DNA of 64,000 nucleotides from Providencia manganoxydans (GTDB lineage: Bacteria > Pseudomonadota > Gammaproteobacteria > Enterobacterales > Enterobacteriaceae): assembly GCF_016618195.1 (NCBI RefSeq), contig NZ_CP067099.1, positions 2,232,001-2,296,000 on the forward strand. The letters are read 5' to 3'. The notes under the pieces are model-generated. The model was given only the letters and a program-made list of their open reading frames with translations, had not been told where the DNA came from and did no database searches. Numbering within the stretch: the stretch's first letter is position 1; each line of letters begins with the position of its first letter. Shown here in pieces: positions 29,588 to 38,707 of the stretch. The position numbers and the translations under genes are program-made.

Positions 29588-30151
29588 TTATTTAATATCA
29601 ACATCAATAACTTGATAGAACGCATTTGCCGTATCAGCAATACTCCAAACGGCTAATATCACATGATAGCCTTTATTTTCTGCCGGTAACTTACAATTAT
29701 GAGTTACTATCGTTTGTGGATGAGCTGGTTCGTTATATTCACAGAATGGGGTTAAAACAAGTTGCTCACGAGCCAATAACTGGGAGGGATTCCAGTTAGG
29801 CTTAGTGATAAAATATTCCCATTTTTTAGTTGCATGCCTAGCCGTTAGATGCCACTTAAATGTTAATTGAGGGTGAGTAATCGTGTTTTTTATCCATCGT
29901 GAAGGAGTTTGTGCATTCAATGCATTAAATCCCTGAATACCCGCACTGGCAATTTTACCATCTTTAGGTCCATTTTGTGGGAAACCTTTAGGACCTTCTA
30001 GAGATTGAGGTTCATATTCTACAGCGCCACAACTCGTATTTTTTTGCAGTTTGCATAAATAGGCGCGGCTTTCTGGGTTCTCAATATAGCCATGGGCAAA
30101 AACAGTGGTAGAAAAGCAAAGTAAAACAGAGAGTAGAAAAAAGTTTTTCAT
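29588..30151 (-). CDS. AA10 lytic polysaccharide monooxygenase (chitin-binding protein)
   Basis: Secreted copper enzyme that oxidatively cleaves crystalline chitin or related polysaccharides. A signal peptide of 19 residues ends FAHG, leaving His20 as the mature N-terminus. The second copper ligand is His106 in [10 protein letters not shown], so the histidine brace is complete. Phe178 in [10 protein letters not shown] matches the axial aromatic. The rest follows Serratia CBP21 closely ([29 protein letters not shown]). It is a single-domain protein of 187 aa without an extra chitin-binding module. It lies upstream of tus on the same strand. Confidence 0.95.
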   Translation of the reverse strand: MKNFFLLSVLLCFSTTVFAHGYIENPESRAYLCKLQKNTSCGAVEYEPQSLEGPKGFPQNGPKDGKIASAGIQGFNALNAQTPSRWIKNTITHPQLTFKWHLTARHATKKWEYFITKPNWNPSQLLAREQLVLTPFCEYNEPAHPQTIVTHNCKLPAENKGYHVILAVWSIADTANAFYQVIDVDIK

Positions 30152-30265
30152 ATGTTGTCCTCGTTAAGATTGAAGACAACATGTTCTCTTAATCAAACGC
30201 TATAAATAAATTTCATCGTTTGATAGGTATTAACAAATCAAATGCATTAAAAATTAATTATTTTC

Positions 30266-31519
30266 TTAACAACTAACTTTCAATTTATAACCAATCAACA
30301 TACCAATAAGCAATAAGGCAGCAATAAATAAGGCAACACCTGACCATCCAAATTTCAACCAAAATACTCCGCCTACTGTGCCTGCAATACTCGAACCCGC
30401 GTAATAACTGAATAAATAAAGAGATGAAGCTTGACCTCTTGCTCGTTTCGCTCTATGGCCAACCCAACTACTTGCAACTGAATGAGCAGCAAAGAAGCCT
30501 GTGGTCAATATTGTCATACCTAATAAAATAATCCAAAACTCTGAGAATAATGTTAACAAAATACCAATAAGCATCAGTGCCAGTGCGGACAGTAGTACTT
30601 TTGCTAAACCAAATTTGTGTGTGAGGCTACCTGATTTAGATGCACTGTAAGTTCCTGTTAAATATATAATAGATAATAAACCTACTGTCGCTTGGCTAAA
30701 ATGATAGGGGGCTTCCAATAAACGATAACCGATATAGTTATACATAGTGACAAAACCACCCATTAAAACAAAACCTTCAATAAATAGCCAAGGTAACCCT
30801 TTATCCCTAAAATGAAGGCGTAAGTTGATCCATAAATTTTTAGGTTTTAATGAGCTAGCGCGAAAATGTTGTGACGGTGGTAGTAAACGCCAAAAACCTA
30901 TTGCTGCAATTAGCGCTAAGCTACCTAATAAAATGACGGCAACACGCCAAGAATAGAAATCAGCAATCACACCGGTCACCAAACGACCACTCATGCCACC
31001 AATTGAATTACCACTAATGTATAAGCCCATAGATAGCGCAACATAGCTAGGGTGAATCTCTTCACTTAAATAAGTCATCGCCACAGCGGCAACGCCGCTT
31101 AAAGATAGGCCAACCATAGCTCGCGCAATTAATATGCCTTGCCAACTTTGCATGAAGGCACTCAATAAAGTAAATAACGCCGCACTGGTTAATGCAACTA
31201 CCATGACATTTTTACGACCAATCGCATCCGATATTGGCCCTGTGATCAATAACCCTAATGCCATTAGTCCTGTGCTTAATGAGAGGGCGAGGCTCGCTGT
31301 GGCTGGCGACACATTAAAATCTTCCGACAGCATTGGTAAAATTGGTTGTACAAAGTAAAGCAACGCAAATGTTGCTAACCCAACAGTGAAAAATGACAGC
31401 GTTACGCGTAAGTACAGCGAGTCATCACGTTGAATGTAGTGTTTTTTAGGCGTGGGATTATCTTGCTTTCCATTAGCAGTATTTTCAGTCGGCAGACTAT
31501 TTGTTGTTGAGTGTTCCAT
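30266..31519 (-). CDS. ynfM: YnfM-family major facilitator transporter
   Basis: Twelve-helix MFS exporter-type protein of 417 aa, the same length as E. coli YnfM. Landmarks are GPISDAIGRKNVMV (MFS motif A), GLSLSGVAAVAMTYLSEEIH, SMGLYISGNSIGGMSGR, and GFFAAHSVASSWVGHRAKR. The substrate is not established; E. coli YnfM is listed as an arabinose-type efflux family member. I use ATG 31519 (MEHSTTN), with AAGGAA five bases upstream. It is divergent from the LysR gene ynfL, which likely controls it. Confidence 0.92.
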   Translation of the reverse strand: MEHSTTNSLPTENTANGKQDNPTPKKHYIQRDDSLYLRVTLSFFTVGLATFALLYFVQPILPMLSEDFNVSPATASLALSLSTGLMALGLLITGPISDAIGRKNVMVVALTSAALFTLLSAFMQSWQGILIARAMVGLSLSGVAAVAMTYLSEEIHPSYVALSMGLYISGNSIGGMSGRLVTGVIADFYSWRVAVILLGSLALIAAIGFWRLLPPSQHFRASSLKPKNLWINLRLHFRDKGLPWLFIEGFVLMGGFVTMYNYIGYRLLEAPYHFSQATVGLLSIIYLTGTYSASKSGSLTHKFGLAKVLLSALALMLIGILLTLFSEFWIILLGMTILTTGFFAAHSVASSWVGHRAKRARGQASSLYLFSYYAGSSIAGTVGGVFWLKFGWSGVALFIAALLLIGMLIGYKLKVSC

Positions 31520-31625
31520 AATGTTCCTTGTCATAACAATCCAATTGATTTTGATCAAAGATAGAAACTTCAGAGTTTTTTGTCTAATATATTAATTATT
31601 AAAAATAATACTTTAAAAATATCAA

Positions 31626-32534
31626 ATGAAAATGGCCATTGAATTAAGACACTTACGATACTTTATTGCTGTCGCTGAGGAACTCCATTTTGGACGAGCC
31701 GCTGAACGGTTGCATATTTCTCAACCACCGTTAAGCCAGCAAATTCAAGCTCTTGAGGAGCAGATCAACGCAAAACTACTAGAGCGGAATAATAGAAACG
31801 TTTCGTTGACGCCAGCAGGCAGTATGTTTCTTAAAGAGGCTTATCAAATTTTGTCTCAAGTTGATGCAGCGGCAACTAAGGCCGCAAGGATGGAAAAGGG
31901 AGAGCTAGGGGAGCTATCGATAGGCTTTACTTCAACTACGCCTTTTATGAATAAAGTCACAACAAGCTTACGCCAGTATCGTGAATCATTTCCGGAAGTG
32001 GCGATTCATATGCACCAGATGAATACTAAACAACAGTTGGCTCCGTTACTTACTGGGCGGATTGATATCGGTATTATGCGAAATACAGCTTTGCCTGAAC
32101 ATTTAGATTATCAATTGCTCTTTAAAGAACCTTTTATGGTGGCTGTTTATGAAGGACATCCATTGTTAAAATATGAAAAAACAGGCATCGACATTCATCT
32201 ATTAGCCGATTATCCCCTAGTATTTTTCGAAAGAGAGGTTGGTACTGCTTTGTATGACGAAATCCATCATTTACTAACATCAGCAGGGATCACGCCCAAA
32301 ATTTCCCAAGAAGCGGGGGAAGCGATGACTATTTTGGGGTTAATTTCAGCTGGAATGGGGATCTCAATTATTACAGAATCCTTTACTCGTATGAAAATTG
32401 ATGGCGTTAGATATATCAAATTTTCTAACATCGAGGCAGCTTCAGAAGTATGGTTAGTCTACAATACACGTAGAGCATTACCCGCAGCGGCTAAAAAATT
32501 GACGGATCTGCTAATCAAAAATATTGTTGGTTAA
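31626..32534 (+). CDS. ynfL: LysR-type regulator YnfL
   Basis: LysR transcription factor of 302 aa. The N-terminal winged helix-turn-helix reads HFGRAAERLHISQPPLSQQI, followed by the linker helix and a substrate-binding domain (SIGFTSTTPFMNKV, EAGEAMTILGLISAGMGIS). It matches E. coli YnfL and is divergent from ynfM with 106 bases between the starts, which is the usual place for LysR control of the neighbour. The effector is unknown. The start may be ATG 31626 or 31632. Confidence 0.92.
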   Translation: MKMAIELRHLRYFIAVAEELHFGRAAERLHISQPPLSQQIQALEEQINAKLLERNNRNVSLTPAGSMFLKEAYQILSQVDAAATKAARMEKGELGELSIGFTSTTPFMNKVTTSLRQYRESFPEVAIHMHQMNTKQQLAPLLTGRIDIGIMRNTALPEHLDYQLLFKEPFMVAVYEGHPLLKYEKTGIDIHLLADYPLVFFEREVGTALYDEIHHLLTSAGITPKISQEAGEAMTILGLISAGMGISIITESFTRMKIDGVRYIKFSNIEAASEVWLVYNTRRALPAAAKKLTDLLIKNIVG

Positions 32535-32576
32535 ACAAATTCAAATGAAGATAGCTAAGTTCGCCATAACTTGATG

Positions 32577-32662
32577 TATACTCTAAATAATTACAAGTTG
32601 TAACTAGGCGACAGATAAGCACGTCGCTAGGCGCTTAAAAACAAGGCAACTTGAAGGACGAT
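32577..32662. repeat. degenerate ERIC-like element
   Basis: TATACTCTAAATAATTACAA at one end and CAACTTGAAGGACGATGATG at the other correspond to the ends of the 1919 element. The interior is shortened and diverged. It lies between ynfL and mlc. Confidence 0.65.
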
Positions 32663-32713
32663 GATGATTAATGAGTCAATCTACTGCTATACAATGGGAT
32701 CTAACAGCTTATT

Positions 32714-33922
32714 ATGGAAAACCAAACGGGTCATATTGATCAAATAAAGCAATTAAATACTGGTATTGTTTACCGAGTCATTGATCAATATGGACCAATT
32801 TCCCGAATTGCCCTATCAAAGCAGTCACAACTGGCACCAGCCAGTATCACTAAAATTACTCGTGAATTAATTGATGCACATTTAGTGAAAGAGATTGAGT
32901 TCCCTGTACTCGGTTTACGAGGGCGCCCAGCAATTGGCTTAGTGATAGAGAGCGAAGGGTGGCAATTTTTATCAATACGTATTGAACATAACTCAATCAG
33001 TCTTTCACTTAAACAGATCAATACACAAACCATTATTGAGCAAGATTATCCTTTTAATGTAAAAGGTAATGATGAATTTTCAAGCACCATTGCAACATTA
33101 ATTAGTGATTTTTTTTCAACCTATGCACAGCAATTAGAACGTGTGACCGCAATTAGCATTCTTCTCGATGGTTTAATTGAACCGTTCTCTGGGGTCATTT
33201 ATAAATTAGCGAGCTATGATATTGAAAATCTATCGCTTGGGAATTTTTTAACTGAAAAAACAGGATTGCCAACTTATATACAGCCTTACGTCAATGCATT
33301 AGCGTTAACAGATTATTTTTCATTGCATACTAAACGAACAGCCAAAAATATTATCTACTTACAAATTGATGAGATTGTTAGTGCTGCCATCATCAATAAT
33401 GGTGTTGCATTAGATAGTAGTACTCGCCGTGCAATACATTTTGGTCATGTGAAAATTGAGGGGCACAATGAAAACTGTTATTGCGGTAGGACAGGGTGCC
33501 TTGAAAGTGTCATCTCAATTCCCGCCATTTTAGCAAAACTCAATCAGTCACAAGAACAACTCTCATTATCTAATCTGACTAGTCGTGATATTTCATTTAA
33601 TCACTTTTGTCACGGTGTTGAAAATCAAGATCCCCATTGCTTATATGTATTGAAGTATGTCGCTAAAATACTTGCTAACCAGCTTTCTCAATTAATCAAT
33701 ATCTTTGGTACCGAATTAATTTTAATCAATTCACCTTTAAATAATATTTCAGATCAATTCAATTCTCTTTTACGCCAATACTGTATTTCTCAATCCATTC
33801 CCCTATATTGTAATGAATTACAGATAGAAAATTCTATAATTACCAAGAAAGACAGTGAAACAGCATTAATTTTACAAGCGCTCTATGATGGTTCTTTATT
33901 ACTTCAGTTACTACAAGGTTAA
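32714..33922 (+). CDS. mlc: ROK-family transcriptional repressor Mlc
   Basis: Glucose-responsive repressor of the PTS genes in E. coli, inactivated by sequestration at the glucose transporter EIICB. The N-terminal helix-turn-helix is IALSKQSQLAPASITKITRE. The ROK zinc motif NENCYCGRTGCLE is intact. The C-terminus YDGSLLLQLLQG matches E. coli Mlc. The middle domain is more diverged: the segment aligned with E. coli IDHNVGAGVI reads IDEIVSAAII here. Gene order ynfL-mlc-bioD2 is conserved. It is 402 aa. Confidence 0.9.
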   Translation: MENQTGHIDQIKQLNTGIVYRVIDQYGPISRIALSKQSQLAPASITKITRELIDAHLVKEIEFPVLGLRGRPAIGLVIESEGWQFLSIRIEHNSISLSLKQINTQTIIEQDYPFNVKGNDEFSSTIATLISDFFSTYAQQLERVTAISILLDGLIEPFSGVIYKLASYDIENLSLGNFLTEKTGLPTYIQPYVNALALTDYFSLHTKRTAKNIIYLQIDEIVSAAIINNGVALDSSTRRAIHFGHVKIEGHNENCYCGRTGCLESVISIPAILAKLNQSQEQLSLSNLTSRDISFNHFCHGVENQDPHCLYVLKYVAKILANQLSQLINIFGTELILINSPLNNISDQFNSLLRQYCISQSIPLYCNELQIENSIITKKDSETALILQALYDGSLLLQLLQG

Positions 33923-34067
33923 TAACTATTAATAAAATTATTGTTATTAACTAGAAAATTGAGCTAACGCAAACTTCAGAGTTCTCTCTTCCCATAAACT
34001 GATCCCATATCATTTTTCACTGCGAATTATGCAGTCGTCTGTCACTTCAGGATAGAAAATAACCATG

Positions 34068-34739
34068 ATGAATCTATTTGTTACCGGGACAGATACAGAT
34101 GTCGGGAAGACAGTATCCACATTAGCGATATTGCAGGCACTTAATAGTCAAGGAATTAAAGCGGTAGGTTATAAGCCTATCGCAGATAAATGTATTGATA
34201 CTCCAGAAGGAATGCGGAATAAAGATGCATTGCTAATACATGGCGCATCACAACAATTAGTATCCTATGATGATGTAAATCCCATTAAAATTAAAGATAA
34301 CTATAATCAAGAAAACCTCATTAACTTCAATAAGGTAAAACAAGGTTTAGACAATTTAAATAGCCAATGTGATACTGTTGTTATTGAAGGAAATGGTGGT
34401 TGGCGTTATCTATTAGATGACAATACATTTTATACGGATTGGCTAAAAGACCAAAAAGTTGGCGTGATACTCGTTGTTGGCATTCAACATGGTTGTGTTA
34501 ATCATACTTTATTAACAGCTGATGCGATACGTGCTGATGGTTTACCGCTTGTTGGCTGGATTGCCAATCGAATCAACCCAGGGCTAGGCCACTATGCACA
34601 AATTATTAATCGTCTACAGCAACATATACAAGCCCCATTACTTGGAGAAATCCCTTATTTGTTAAGGCCAGAAGAAAAAGAGCTCTGTCAGTATTTGAAT
34701 CAAAATAAACTGAAAGAGTTTATGTGTGAATACGCTTAG
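34068..34739 (+). CDS. bioD2: dethiobiotin synthetase (second copy type, BioD2/YnfK)
   Basis: ATP-dependent synthetase that closes the ureido ring of dethiobiotin in biotin synthesis. The P-loop is TGTDTDVGKTVST. The EGNGGWRYLL segment corresponds to the EGAGG motif of BioD with Ala changed to Asn, as seen in YnfK-type proteins. GWIANRINP is the nucleobase-binding loop. The protein is 223 aa. Two ATGs lie in tandem (34065 and 34068). Position after mlc equals the E. coli ynfK locus, and it is not with a bio operon, so it is the accessory paralogue. Confidence 0.9.
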   Translation: MNLFVTGTDTDVGKTVSTLAILQALNSQGIKAVGYKPIADKCIDTPEGMRNKDALLIHGASQQLVSYDDVNPIKIKDNYNQENLINFNKVKQGLDNLNSQCDTVVIEGNGGWRYLLDDNTFYTDWLKDQKVGVILVVGIQHGCVNHTLLTADAIRADGLPLVGWIANRINPGLGHYAQIINRLQQHIQAPLLGEIPYLLRPEEKELCQYLNQNKLKEFMCEYA

Positions 34740-34757
34740 TAAGACGAACGAAATTGA

Positions 34758-34784
34758 CAAGGGCACTGAAATTAGTGCCCTTTT
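34758..34784 (+). terminator. Rho-independent terminator of bioD2
   Basis: AAGGGCACT (34759-34767) / AGTGCCCTT (34774-34782) followed by TT. It lies between the converging genes bioD2 and ynfD. Confidence 0.8.
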
Positions 34785-34789
34785 GGCTA

Positions 34790-35023
34790 TCAATGACGCG
34801 TATAAATAATTTTATACGTTTCGTTTTGACAGTGGCCAACAACTTGGCCTTGAGACTGTTCCGCTTCATCATTTGGGACGGCAACTAAACTGAAATTATC
34901 AGCAGGCACGCCATTATTAATAATTTTTTGTTTAATTTCTTCAATCACACTTTCACATGATGCCTGAGCGAATACAGGCGCGAGTAAAACGACTAATGCA
35001 GGTAGTACCAATCTCATTTTCAT
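34790..35023 (-). CDS. ynfD: DUF1161 periplasmic protein (YnfD-like)
   Basis: A 77-aa exported protein with a signal peptide ending AQAS, followed by a single DUF1161 domain: CESVIEEIKQKIINNGVPA, LVAVPND, and GHCQNETYKIIYTR at the end. Two Cys residues (one in each half) could form a disulfide. The function is unknown. GGAG-like TAAGGAGTTATT precedes the ATG. It is the next gene after ynfB in the same direction, as near this locus in E. coli. Confidence 0.85.
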   Translation of the reverse strand: MKMRLVLPALVVLLAPVFAQASCESVIEEIKQKIINNGVPADNFSLVAVPNDEAEQSQGQVVGHCQNETYKIIYTRH

Positions 35024-35048
35024 AATAACTCCTTAATTGATTAATGAG

Positions 35049-35408
35049 TTATGGGCGAGCAAGAGGGCGTCCAGTATTGACATCAAGACAACGTTGAGTA
35101 CTGGGTTCCCAATAAGCATTTAAATTAAGGCTTTTTTCACATGCATCTTTAGCATCAAACGCAGCATCAATTTTATCGAACTCTTTTTCGGTACGAGAGT
35201 TAACTTTTGTACGCAATTGACGAGTTTGATCCCATTGCTCTTTTTCTTGACGAGCTTGTTCTTTTGTCAAAACACTATCAACATTACCCGAAGTTACACA
35301 CGTACTTCCAGCAGTACAGTTGACACTCGCAGCTTGAGCGCCCATTAAAGGTAAACAGAGAAGTAATGCTGCTAAACCATGTTTAATAAACTTTGATGAT
35401 GAGTTCAT
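35049..35408 (-). CDS. ynfB: DUF1283 exported protein (YnfB-like)
   Basis: A 119-aa protein with a signal peptide (cut after GAQA) and a conserved C-terminal block [20 protein letters not shown] through [20 protein letters not shown], the same pattern as E. coli YnfB. Two Cys flank this block and may pair. The function is unknown. It precedes ynfD by 25 bases and is probably cotranscribed. Confidence 0.88.
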   Translation of the reverse strand: MNSSSKFIKHGLAALLLCLPLMGAQAASVNCTAGSTCVTSGNVDSVLTKEQARQEKEQWDQTRQLRTKVNSRTEKEFDKIDAAFDAKDACEKSLNLNAYWEPSTQRCLDVNTGRPLARP

Positions 35409-35486
35409 TTTAGTTCCTTACTTTAGTTCCATTCTAACAATGTAACCATAAAAGTTGACTTAAATACCTTAGAAAAGTACGAAAAA

Positions 35487-36236
35487 TTAGCCTTCTTTAT
35501 GGATCGTCAAACCAGCAAATGTCTGACAGACAGGCATCAATTCAAGTGTATTTACGTTCATACGAGCCGGTAAGTTGGCCACCCAATAGACAGTTTCTGC
35601 AATATCATCCGGTGTTAATGCATCAGCACCTTTATAAATACTTGCGGCTTTATCATCATCACCTTTAAGGCGGACATTTGAAAACTCAGTTCCCCCCACT
35701 AAGCCTGGCTCAATATCGGTGACTCGTATTTTTTTACCTTGCAGATCAGCCCGTAAACCTAAAGAGAATTGTCTAACAAATGCTTTTGTTGCGCCATAAA
35801 CATTTCCACCTTTATATGGCCAATTTGCAGCTGTTGAACCTATGTTGATAATGTGCCCATGATTGTTCGCAACCATCGTTTGCAGAACTTCATAGGTCAT
35901 ATTGACTAGGCCTTTAGTATTCGTATCAATCATAGTTGCCCAATCATCAGGATTAGCATTGAATGCAGGCTCTATACCTAGTGCTAAGCCTGCATTATTG
36001 ACAAGGACATCAATGTTTTTTAAATCAGCAGGTAGCTCAGCGATCGCAGTTTGTATAGCTTGTCTATCTCTCACATCAAGAGTTAAAGGATAAAAATTAT
36101 CACCTAATTCTTTTTGCAATGCAGCTAAGCGCTCAGAACGCCGACCCGTGCCGATAACGGTCGCACCATTTTGTATAAAACGACGAGCTATTGATTCGCC
36201 AAAACCTGATGTTGCGCCTGTTACTAAAATAATCAT
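35487..36236 (-). CDS. ydfG: NADP-dependent 3-hydroxy acid dehydrogenase YdfG (SDR)
   Basis: Short-chain dehydrogenase that oxidises serine and other 3-hydroxy acids and reduces malonic semialdehyde in E. coli. The Rossmann motif is VTGATSGFGESIAR, the NNAG motif is VLVNNAGLALG, and the catalytic Ser-Tyr-Lys are in NIGSTAANWPYKGGNVYGATKAF. The start at ATG 36236 (MIILVTG) fits the family and has AGGGG upstream. It is 249 aa. The C-terminus PVCQTFAGLTIHKEG aligns with E. coli. Confidence 0.94.
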   Translation of the reverse strand: MIILVTGATSGFGESIARRFIQNGATVIGTGRRSERLAALQKELGDNFYPLTLDVRDRQAIQTAIAELPADLKNIDVLVNNAGLALGIEPAFNANPDDWATMIDTNTKGLVNMTYEVLQTMVANNHGHIINIGSTAANWPYKGGNVYGATKAFVRQFSLGLRADLQGKKIRVTDIEPGLVGGTEFSNVRLKGDDDKAASIYKGADALTPDDIAETVYWVANLPARMNVNTLELMPVCQTFAGLTIHKEG

Positions 36237-36312
36237 CATTACCCCTGTCAAATTATTATCGATTAGTATTACGTCATTCTAGCGCTAGCGGCACCGTTCT
36301 ACAAATTGCAGA

Positions 36313-37947
36313 TCATAACCCGACAATATGCTTTTCTTTTGGATATTTAAGGGTGTAATTAAGAGGAATTTCAGTTTGTTGATTAGGTTTCAGCAAGAGA
36401 TCCCAGTTAATTTTACCGTTAGTTTTATCCAAGTTACCGTTTTCATATTCCATATCGGTAATTTTAATCTCACTATCTTGGCTAACTGGTAACTGGTCAT
36501 AGACCACAAGATTTATATCATTATTACGATTATTCTTAACTTTGATAATATAGCTTTCTTTTTGTTCAATCATTGAGCCGATAAATGTCGGTTTTTTGCG
36601 TAATAGCTCATTACTTGCTCGGCTTATTTGGATATTTTTATCTACCCCAAAAGGTACGTCTAATGTTTTAGTCAGTTGATCCGTCATCACTTGGTAACTA
36701 CCAATATAATTATTCATTAAATAGATATTTGCAGGGCCATTAAGCAAATTAAGATTTTGCCAATTATCAACTTCAGCCTGTAGATAAACCTCTTCTGATA
36801 GTTTTGGCGTTGCTGTGTAGCGATACTTAGCATCAACATCTTGTTGTTTGATCGTGATAGATTGGGAGCGTGGTGTGCTATTTAAGCTATAAGGTAATTC
36901 AATATTATAACTAAGATTTAAACCATTCGTGTCCGTAACCACATAATCTGCAATACCTGAATTAACCTTTTTAGCACTCATTCTAGCGATTGGAGCAGGG
37001 GCTGATGGCGCCATTTCCATCATCATTCTTCCACCGGATATATCTGCCATTTGTTCATCATAAACAGATAAATACCAAGGTGATAAAGCCGGGGGAATAA
37101 TATTACGAGTAGGGTTAGTTGATGAAAGCGATAATTTAACTTGCTCCCAATTAATACCTGTATTTTGAATAACATCTGCTTTATAGGTTAATAATAATGG
37201 CTTATCAATCGCTTTTGCTCTTATATCATACGATGGTGACCAGCCAGCATCAGGAGTCATATAAGAAACGTGCATATTTGTTGTAATACTTTTAGGTGTA
37301 TCAACGGTCAGTACAATTTCGGTTTGAGAATCTGCATTGGCTGGCATTTTACTTTCTAACTGAGTTTGTAATAGCTCCATTTCCTCAGTTAATTTTTGTA
37401 TGTTTTGTTCATGTACACGTTGCTCACTGAGAATTGATGCCATTTGTTTACGAATAAAGTCGAGTTTTGATGAGATTTGTTCTAAAGATAATGCTGTAGA
37501 TTCACCAAAAAAACGCTGATCTTTAAGTAATGCAAGTTGTTCATCATTAACTTTTACGTTGATATTGATATCTGCGATTTGATTTTTTATTTCATTAATT
37601 TTCTGTATTAGTGCTGTAATATCAGCAGTATACGATGGTTTTGTCGGAACATGTTGTAGATTGACTGAACGAATGACAATATCATCAGTTGCAAAACTCA
37701 TAGAAAGACTTTGTTTGTCTACATTTTGAGCTACATTTGTTAGCGTTATTTGGCTTTGGCCAGCAGGCAGCACTAACTCAGCGCTATTATTAAGTTCCGC
37801 ACCCCGCAAAAATATCGTTGCTTGATTTAGTTTTAATGCTTTATTTATTGATTGGATCTCATTAGCAACAGATTGCAACGAAATAAATGCTGAAAATAAT
37901 GCAACACCTTTCACCAATTTTGCTACAGTCGGCATATTTAACCTCAT
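36313..37947 (-). CDS. MuiA-family (DUF4140/DUF4139) exported protein
   Basis: A 544-aa protein with a signal peptide (cleavage near SVANE, about residue 28). Next come an N-terminal DUF4140 beta domain (QATIFLRGAELNNSAEL), a central coiled coil of about 100 residues (roughly 105-205), and a C-terminal DUF4139 domain (YMTPDAGWSPSYDIRAKAID, TGINWEQVKLSLSSTNP, LPYSLNSTPRSQSI). Members are called mucoidy inhibitor A family, but the mechanism is unknown. A Met/Pro/Ala-rich stretch (GGRMMMEMAPSAPAP) lies in the middle. It is a single gene. Confidence 0.85.
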   Translation of the reverse strand: MRLNMPTVAKLVKGVALFSAFISLQSVANEIQSINKALKLNQATIFLRGAELNNSAELVLPAGQSQITLTNVAQNVDKQSLSMSFATDDIVIRSVNLQHVPTKPSYTADITALIQKINEIKNQIADININVKVNDEQLALLKDQRFFGESTALSLEQISSKLDFIRKQMASILSEQRVHEQNIQKLTEEMELLQTQLESKMPANADSQTEIVLTVDTPKSITTNMHVSYMTPDAGWSPSYDIRAKAIDKPLLLTYKADVIQNTGINWEQVKLSLSSTNPTRNIIPPALSPWYLSVYDEQMADISGGRMMMEMAPSAPAPIARMSAKKVNSGIADYVVTDTNGLNLSYNIELPYSLNSTPRSQSITIKQQDVDAKYRYTATPKLSEEVYLQAEVDNWQNLNLLNGPANIYLMNNYIGSYQVMTDQLTKTLDVPFGVDKNIQISRASNELLRKKPTFIGSMIEQKESYIIKVKNNRNNDINLVVYDQLPVSQDSEIKITDMEYENGNLDKTNGKINWDLLLKPNQQTEIPLNYTLKYPKEKHIVGL

Positions 37948-38103
37948 AAAAATGTGAAAATTAGCGGATTACAACGCATCATATTTCATATGATAATATC
38001 TAGATAACAGAATAAACCTAAATATGACCTTTATAAGGTAGGCAAGTAACTGCTTATAAAATATCATTAACATACTAGGTAGAATTTCGTAATAAGGAAA
38101 GAG

Positions 38104-38574
38104 ATGCAATTAGAGTTTAAAAGACTGATTGATATAGCGCCGAGTGATATCGCAGAATTAAATAACCACCCTGAGGTTCTCAGACATATGCCACTAGGTA
38201 GCCCTAATTTCGACATTGAAAAAAGCCAAGCTTGGGCGAAAGATAAAGACTCTCAATGGGATATTCACGGTTATGGCCCTTGGGCCTTTGTAATTGATGG
38301 GATATTTATAGGCTGGGGAGGGCTTCAAAAAGAAGGTGAAGATGCAGACTTAGCGCTTGTGCTTCACCCTAAATATTGGGGAATGGGGAAAACTATTTAT
38401 AAAGAAATTATCCGCCGAGCATTTGATGAAATGAATCTGGAGAGCATAACCATCTTATTACCACTATCCAGAGCAGCTAAAGCAGTATCTCGTTATGGCT
38501 TTCAACCAGATGGTACTCTTGTATATGATGGCATTTGCTTCCAACGATTTAGGTTATTTGCAAAGCATGAATAG
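38104..38574 (+). CDS. GNAT-family acetyltransferase
   Basis: A 156-aa protein with a GNAT-type layout: the acetyl-CoA binding loop is approximated by LHPKYWGMGKTIYKEIIRRA, and the C-terminal strand reads VSRYGFQPDGTLVYDG. The substrate cannot be told; the N-terminal part resembles acetyltransferases acting on small molecules or protein N-termini. The ATG follows AATAAGGAAAGAG, a good ribosome-binding site. No operon partner is visible. Confidence 0.82.
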   Translation: MQLEFKRLIDIAPSDIAELNNHPEVLRHMPLGSPNFDIEKSQAWAKDKDSQWDIHGYGPWAFVIDGIFIGWGGLQKEGEDADLALVLHPKYWGMGKTIYKEIIRRAFDEMNLESITILLPLSRAAKAVSRYGFQPDGTLVYDGICFQRFRLFAKHE

Positions 38575-38707
38575 CATTGATAGGTGTTACTTCCGTTAAA
38601 CATTACAGCCCATTATGCCGAGCGAGCGCCATTAGCTGCTTAGCTTTTTCTTTTAAAATATAAGCCGTAAATTGGCTTAGAACAAACGGTTAACCATAGG
38701 ATATAGT

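Noticed and set aside
32593..32606. Ter-like sequence AAGTTGTAACTAGG between ynfL and mlc
   Set aside because: It lacks the ATG before TTG and the terminal AAA of the Ter core, and it falls inside the degenerate ERIC element, whose normal sequence explains it.
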